18,863 bases of DNA from Rugosibacter sp. (GTDB taxonomy: Bacteria; Pseudomonadota; Gammaproteobacteria; Burkholderiales; Rhodocyclaceae). Position 1 is the stretch's first letter. Each line of letters starts with the position of its first letter. The notes beneath the pieces are model-generated. The model was given only the letters and a program-made list of their open reading frames with translations, was not told where the DNA came from and did no database searches. Below are positions 14,167 through 18,863 of the stretch, piece after piece. The stretch lies in the NCBI GenBank assembly GCA_023257495.1, contig JALRCC010000079.1:1-18863 (forward strand), given 5' to 3'. The position numbers and the translations under genes were made by a program.

Positions 14167-16929
14167 ATGATCGCCGACCTTTCCAACGAAGACAAAGACG
14201 CGCCCTTACGTGAAGATATCCGCTTTCTTGGCAGGATATTGGGGGACACCTTGCGCGAGCAGGAAGGCAGCGAGGCCTTTGCTACGGTTGAACATATTCG
14301 CCAACTGGCGATCCGTTTTCACCGCCATGACGATCTGGCCGCGCGCGATCAGCTGGAAGCCCTGCTCATCGCCTTGCCTAACGAGCATACGACCCTCGTT
14401 GCGCGAGCCTTTAGCTATTTTTCGCATCTTGCCAATATCGCAGAAGATCAGCATCACCTGCGCCGCGCCCGCGCACACGCACTGGCAGGGTCCAAACCTC
14501 GCGAAGGCAGTTTAGAAAAAGCGATTGCCCGCGCACAGGACACCGGTGTTGATGCCAACGTTCTGTCTGATTTTTTTACTCACGCAAAAATTTCCCCGGT
14601 TCTCACGGCGCACCCAACCGAAGTTCAGCGTAAAAGCATTCTGGATTGCCAATGGGAAATCGCCCGCTTGCTTGAGGCACGCGATCGCAGCGAGCTCACC
14701 CCCGATGAAATGCAGGAAGATGAAGAAGCCATTCGCCGTGCCGTGTTGACACTATGGCAAACACGCATGTTGCGGCGAGCCAAGCTTTCCGTTGCGGACG
14801 AAATTGCCAATGCGCTGACGTTCTACGACACTACTTTCCTGCACGAGATTCCCCGCCTCTATAACCGGCTGGAAGACCATCTGACACGTATCGTGCCCGA
14901 CTGGTCAAAAGATGGGTTGCAACCCTTTTTATACCCCGGCTCGTGGATTGGCGGCGACCGCGACGGCAATCCTTTTGTTACCGCAGATGTCTTGCTGGCC
15001 GCCCTACGTGCGCAAAGCCGCAAAGCCCTTAACCATCAGCTGGAACAACTCCACCGACTGGGGGCGGAACTGTCTCCCACGTCATCTCTGGTACAGATTT
15101 CCGATGCCCTGAAAGCGCTCGCAGCTGGCTCACCCGATCACAGCCCGCATCGCGATGACGAACCTTACCGTCGTGCCATTGCCGGTATGTATACGCGCCT
15201 GGCTACCACCGCACAACAGCTGGATGAGTTAGAGGCACCGCGTCATCCTGTGGGTTTTGCCGAGCCTTATGCCAACGCTGCTGAATTCGCCGCAGATCTG
15301 GAGATTCTGCATGACTCGTTAATCAATCACCAAGCGACTCTGCTCGCTCGTGGTCGTTTGCGCCATCTGCGCCACAGCGTTGCTATTTTTGGCTTTCATT
15401 TGGCCCCGCTTGATCTGCGCCAGAACGCCGAGGTGCATGAACGTACCGTCGCCGAGCTACTTGCCATTGCCTGCCCGGGGACCAACTATCTCGCACTGGA
15501 TGAAGCAGCTCGCGTCAATTTATTGCTGGATGAACTCACCACACCCCGACCACTGACCGCGCCTGCAGTAGCTTATTCGGCTGAGACGCAAAGCGAGCTG
15601 GCCATCTTTCATACCGCTCGCCAAATTCATCAGCGCTATGGTCAGAAGTCGATCGAGAACGTCATTATTTCCAAAACCAGCAGCGTATCTGACCTGCTTG
15701 AAGTGGCAGTGTTGCTCAAAGAAACCGGATTGTTACGACCGCTGAATCACACGCTGGATGTGCACATCGTGCCCCTGTTCGAAACCATTAGCGACCTTGA
15801 AAATGCAGCAGCTGTCATGGATCAATTGCTGTCCTTGCCTTTGTATAAACAGCTGTTGGCCAGCCGTGATAACTGGCAGGAAATCATGCTGGGTTATTCC
15901 GACAGCAACAAGGATGGCGGTTTTCTGACCTCAGGCTGGGCCTTGTATCGCTGTGAAATTGCACTCACTGCGGTATTTGCTCGCCATGGTGTTCGCCTGC
16001 GCCTGTTTCACGGACGCGGGGGTTCAGTGGGTCGTGGTGGCGGGCCCAGTTATCAGGCCATTCTTGCCCAGCCACAGGGTGCCGTGCAAGGGCAGATACG
16101 CATTACCGAGCAAGGCGAAGTCATTGCTTCGAAATACGCCAACCCGGAACTTGGCCGCCGCAATCTGGAAATTCTGGCTGCGGCTACGCTCGAAGCCACG
16201 CTACTCCCCCGAGCGTTTGATAACCCGCCGACAGAATTTCTTTCTGCCATGGAAGCACTCTCAAGAAGTGCCTTTAATGCCTATCGCGCATTGGTTTATG
16301 ACACACCAAACTTTGAGCAGTATTTTTGGGAATCGACAGTCATTTCAGAAATTGCCTCTCTTAACATTGGCAGCCGTCCCACCTCACGCAAACACAGCAC
16401 CGCCATTGAAGATTTGCGGGCCATTCCCTGGGTGTTTTCCTGGGCGCAATGCCGTCTCATGCTGCCAGGCTGGTTTGGCTTCGGTACCGCCGTAGCAGAA
16501 TGGAAAGCTGCACATGGTAACGCTGGCATGCAACTGCTTTGTCGCATGAATCAGGAATGGGGATTTTTTCGCACGCTATTATCCAACATGGATATGGTGC
16601 TGGCCAAAAGCGATATCGCGATTGCAGAACGCTACTCCCACCTGGTAACGGATGACGCATTGCGTCAAGCCATTTTCCCGCGCCTGAAAGCCGAGTGGCA
16701 GGCAGCCATTGATGCGTTGCTTGAAGTGACACAGACAAGCGAGTTGCTTGACAGCAACCCGCTATTAAAACGCTCTATTCGCAATCGCTTTCCATATATC
16801 GACCCGCTCAATCACCTGCAGGTCGAACTACTGCGCCGTTTTCGTGCAGGCACTACGGATGAAAAAGTACAACGCGGTATTCACCTGAGTATCAACGGCA
16901 TCGCTGCGGGATTACGCAACAGTGGCTAA
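14167..16929 (+). CDS. ppc: Phosphoenolpyruvate carboxylase
   Basis: Ppc adds bicarbonate to phosphoenolpyruvate to make oxaloacetate, refilling the TCA cycle. The 920-residue length is normal. The conserved [13 protein letters not shown] (catalytic His149) comes first, then [38 protein letters not shown] (576-586) and [15 protein letters not shown] (His615 and the Arg/Gly loop). Near the C-terminus are [17 protein letters not shown] and the end [13 protein letters not shown]. The family usually ends NTG; here it is NSG. The ATG at 14167 is preferred; an in-frame TTG at 14149 would add six residues. It is divergent from hemC across about 210 bp, a common betaproteobacterial arrangement. Confidence 0.98.
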   Translation: MIADLSNEDKDAPLREDIRFLGRILGDTLREQEGSEAFATVEHIRQLAIRFHRHDDLAARDQLEALLIALPNEHTTLVARAFSYFSHLANIAEDQHHLRRARAHALAGSKPREGSLEKAIARAQDTGVDANVLSDFFTHAKISPVLTAHPTEVQRKSILDCQWEIARLLEARDRSELTPDEMQEDEEAIRRAVLTLWQTRMLRRAKLSVADEIANALTFYDTTFLHEIPRLYNRLEDHLTRIVPDWSKDGLQPFLYPGSWIGGDRDGNPFVTADVLLAALRAQSRKALNHQLEQLHRLGAELSPTSSLVQISDALKALAAGSPDHSPHRDDEPYRRAIAGMYTRLATTAQQLDELEAPRHPVGFAEPYANAAEFAADLEILHDSLINHQATLLARGRLRHLRHSVAIFGFHLAPLDLRQNAEVHERTVAELLAIACPGTNYLALDEAARVNLLLDELTTPRPLTAPAVAYSAETQSELAIFHTARQIHQRYGQKSIENVIISKTSSVSDLLEVAVLLKETGLLRPLNHTLDVHIVPLFETISDLENAAAVMDQLLSLPLYKQLLASRDNWQEIMLGYSDSNKDGGFLTSGWALYRCEIALTAVFARHGVRLRLFHGRGGSVGRGGGPSYQAILAQPQGAVQGQIRITEQGEVIASKYANPELGRRNLEILAAATLEATLLPRAFDNPPTEFLSAMEALSRSAFNAYRALVYDTPNFEQYFWESTVISEIASLNIGSRPTSRKHSTAIEDLRAIPWVFSWAQCRLMLPGWFGFGTAVAEWKAAHGNAGMQLLCRMNQEWGFFRTLLSNMDMVLAKSDIAIAERYSHLVTDDALRQAIFPRLKAEWQAAIDALLEVTQTSELLDSNPLLKRSIRNRFPYIDPLNHLQVELLRRFRAGTTDEKVQRGIHLSINGIAAGLRNSG

Positions 16930-16934
16930 ATCCC

Positions 16935-16962
16935 TTCTGCCAGAATGCGTTCTGCCAGAATG
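16935..16962. repeat. Two tandem copies of an 11-bp palindrome between ppc and pbpG
   Basis: TTCTGCCAGAATG occurs at 16935-16947 and again at 16950-16962, with a 15-bp period. Within each copy TTCTG-C-CAGAA is a perfect inverted repeat. The pair fills the 35-bp gap between the convergent stops of ppc and pbpG. It could form a hairpin on either strand and help end transcription, but it has no T-run. Confidence 0.6.
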
Positions 16963-16964
16963 GA

Positions 16965-17975
16965 TCAGCTGGTCGGCAAGCGCTGCGGCGCTTGCGCGTT
17001 TGCTGCATTTGCTTCCACCCAACGCTTGATGCGGTTGGCATCGCCAACGCGGGTCATCTTGCCCACGGAGTCGAGCAGGACAATGATGGTCGGTTTGCTG
17101 TTGATCCAGGCCTGCATCACCAGACAACGCCCTGCCTCGCTGATATAGCCAGTTTTCGACAAACCGATTTGCCACGCCGGACTTTTGACCAGTGCATTGG
17201 TGTTATGAAATTGTTGTGGCCGCCCGGCGACATTCACTTCCTCTTCCACTGTCGTCGTGAACTCACGGATCAATGGATATTGATGTGCTGCACTTACCAT
17301 CTTGGCCAAATCATGCGAGCTGGAAACATTGGATGCGGTGAGCCCGGTCGGATCAAAAAAACGTGTATCGGTAAGACCCAGCATTTTTGCCTTGGTATTC
17401 ATGGCAACAACAAACGCTTTCTGTCCCCCGGGATAATGGCGGGACAAAGCAGAAGCCGCACGATTTTCTGAAGACATCAGCGCAAGACGCAACATTTCTT
17501 CTCTTGACAGCTGCGCCCCAACGCTCAGGCGTGAATGTGTGCCTTTCAAAAGATCCACGTCTTCCACACCGATGGTCAGGGTTTCTTTGAGATCCGGGTT
17601 GGCATCCAAGGCCACCATAGCCGTCATCAGTTTGGTAATTGATGCAATGGGCAAGACCGCATTCGCATTTTTTTCATACAACACGGTACCCGTCGCCTGA
17701 TCCTGCACCAGTACAGCAGAAGACTCTAAAGCGAGCGAGCGCGAATCGCTCGAAAAAGACGCAGATTCCTGCTGTGGATATCTGATATGAGTTACTAGTC
17801 GAGCATGCTTTCTCGACCTTGACTGTGCAGTCGCTTTGACATGCTTTACGTTCTTTTTACTTGCAACATGGCTCGACTTTTTCTTCACCGAAGCCTCCGC
17901 TGTCAGTGGCGTGATACCCAAACCAACAACAGTCGTTGCAAGCAACATGAGGATTGCTTTTCTTGAAAAAAACAT
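16965..17975 (-). CDS. pbpG: D-alanyl-D-alanine endopeptidase (PBP7 type)
   Basis: This is a low-molecular-mass penicillin-binding protein of the S11 peptidase family that cuts peptide cross-links in peptidoglycan in the periplasm. The 336-residue precursor has a signal peptide (about 1-28, likely cut after AEA). A basic Ser/Lys/Arg/His-rich linker (about 31-65) follows, then the catalytic domain. The three active-site motifs are present: SITK (Ser112, Lys115), SEN (169-171) and KTG (274-276). The short domain without a C-terminal amphipathic anchor fits PbpG better than DacA. The start at 17975 has the SD AGGGGTGA about 7 nt upstream. It converges on ppc. Confidence 0.93.
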   Translation of the reverse strand: MFFSRKAILMLLATTVVGLGITPLTAEASVKKKSSHVASKKNVKHVKATAQSRSRKHARLVTHIRYPQQESASFSSDSRSLALESSAVLVQDQATGTVLYEKNANAVLPIASITKLMTAMVALDANPDLKETLTIGVEDVDLLKGTHSRLSVGAQLSREEMLRLALMSSENRAASALSRHYPGGQKAFVVAMNTKAKMLGLTDTRFFDPTGLTASNVSSSHDLAKMVSAAHQYPLIREFTTTVEEEVNVAGRPQQFHNTNALVKSPAWQIGLSKTGYISEAGRCLVMQAWINSKPTIIVLLDSVGKMTRVGDANRIKRWVEANAANAQAPQRLPTS

Positions 17976-18110
17976 CCTGTCACCCCTTTGCCAAATACTG
18001 ATGGGGCGATGGTAACACTGATCACCAATAAATTATCAATTCTCCCCTGACCTACCAGTCCCTGCCGCGTGATCCTCCTTAGTCGCGCACTGATGAAAAA
18101 ACTTCCAGCG

Positions 18111-18139
18111 TTGCATGATCAAATCGTGTCGGATATTAT
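18111..18139 (+). promoter_or_regulatory. Candidate promoter for the yjdF-like gene
   Basis: TTGCAT (18111-18116) and TATTAT (18134-18139) are separated by 17 bp. The -10 box matches five of six positions. The message would start near 18146 and carry a leader of about 100 nt, which holds no recognisable gene or riboswitch. Confidence 0.4.
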
Positions 18140-18249
18140 CCCGCTTGCCGACGTTATGATGTTGTCGTCAAAAAAAGATCATGCCAGCATTGATGGCCTA
18201 GGCTCTGCTGCCTGCACCAATTTCCCAAAACGCAACCCGGAATTTACCC

Positions 18250-18852
18250 ATGCCCCGCACCATCCGCCTAATGCTCACTTCTCTCATACTCATCGCGCTC
18301 CTGGCCCTGTCCGGCTTTAATCCGCATGACCGGGCGACGTGGTTTCTGGAGGTATTCCCGGTGATGATTGCGTTACCCGTGCTGTGGGCGACTTATGCTC
18401 GCTTTCCACTCACGACGCTGCTCTATGTGCTGATCTTTGTGCATGCGCTAGTGCTCATGCTGGGCGGTGCTTACACCTATGCCGAAGTGCCACTGGGGTT
18501 TCAGTTACAGGATTTTCTTGGCCTGGGCCGTAATCCTTATGACAAGATTGGTCACTTCTTTCAGGGTTTTGTCCCAGCGATGGTAGCGCGCGAAATTCTT
18601 GTGCGTGGCACGTTTGTACGTGGCGGCAAGATGCTGGCTTTTATTATCGTCTGCATCGTGCTGGCAATCAACGCGACGTATGAGCTGATTGAATGGTGGG
18701 TGGCGCTGGCCATCGGGCAAGGAGCAGATCAGTTCCTTGGCACGCAAGGCAACCCGTGGGATACGCAATCCGACATGTTTTTTGCGCTCATTGGCGCAGT
18801 CACGGCGTTGCTTGTTCTCTCACGCGCGCACGATCGCCAGAGCGTCAGATAA
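18250..18852 (+). CDS. yjdF: YjdF-family (DUF2238) inner-membrane protein
   Basis: The 200-residue protein has about five to six hydrophobic segments (roughly 5-21, 32-48, 54-74, 102-118, 126-146, 174-191). It matches the DUF2238/YjdF family by YDKIGHFFQGFVPAMVAREI, NATYELIEWW and GNPWDTQSDMFFALIGA. The conserved charged residues (Asp, His, Glu, Asp) in or beside membrane segments suggest metal or proton handling, but the function is unknown. The ATG at 18250 fits the family; the SD is weak. It is divergent from pbpG. No downstream gene is visible before the window ends. Confidence 0.92.
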   Translation: MPRTIRLMLTSLILIALLALSGFNPHDRATWFLEVFPVMIALPVLWATYARFPLTTLLYVLIFVHALVLMLGGAYTYAEVPLGFQLQDFLGLGRNPYDKIGHFFQGFVPAMVAREILVRGTFVRGGKMLAFIIVCIVLAINATYELIEWWVALAIGQGADQFLGTQGNPWDTQSDMFFALIGAVTALLVLSRAHDRQSVR

Positions 18853-18863
18853 AAACACGCACT

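Noticed and set aside
18069..18320. Open frame of 83 codons upstream of and overlapping yjdF
   Set aside because: Its content is not protein-like (His/Pro-rich end produced by the yjdF frame), it has no convincing start, and it contains the likely yjdF promoter.
1..18863. CRISPR arrays, insertion sequences, rRNA genes
   Set aside because: No regularly spaced repeats, transposase genes, terminal repeats or rRNA sequence were seen on either strand.

Overview
This is a stretch of bacterial chromosome from a betaproteobacterium (inferred). The reasons are moderate-to-high GC content, a ppc gene divergent from hemC-hemD-hemX-hemY, a stand-alone aerobic hemF, and protein sequences that read as betaproteobacterial throughout. 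I cannot name the genus. Most of the window is conserved housekeeping gene content. The only accessory segment is about 2 kb near the left end.

Layout from left to right. Bases 2-859 hold the 3' part of selD, followed by a strong hairpin terminator. Bases about 1000-3056 are a decayed, phage-derived island. It contains the head of an AbiEii-type toxin gene, the head of a ParB-domain DNA methylase gene, a DUF6362-like phage gene with its middle deleted, and in between them an apparently intact yefM-yoeB toxin-antitoxin pair. The island ends at the 3' end of a tRNA-Ser(GGA) gene (minus strand, encoded CCA), a classic integration position. Next come nadC (minus) and, divergent from it, a membrane-anchored glutamate-synthase-like FMN/Fe-S protein (plus). 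A two-gene minus-strand unit follows: nnr (NAD(P)H-hydrate repair) and a DMT-family transporter whose start overlaps the nnr stop. Then come folD and hemF (plus), the hemC-hemD-hemX-hemY operon (minus) converging on hemF, ppc (plus, divergent from hemC), pbpG (minus) and a yjdF/DUF2238 membrane protein (plus).

The genes fall into a few working groups. HemC and HemD make uroporphyrinogen III, HemX and HemY are membrane proteins that travel with them, and HemF performs the oxygen-dependent coproporphyrinogen oxidation later in the same pathway. NadC makes the NAD precursor nicotinate mononucleotide and Nnr repairs damaged NAD(P)H. FolD supplies one-carbon folates and Ppc makes oxaloacetate. PbpG edits peptidoglycan.

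I found no clear undescribed system. The items most worth checking are the decayed island with its surviving toxin-antitoxin pair, the stand-alone membrane-anchored glutamate-synthase-like protein, two pairs of convergent genes that overlap at their 3' ends, a tandem 11-bp palindrome between ppc and pbpG, and a hemC promoter that would leave almost no leader.
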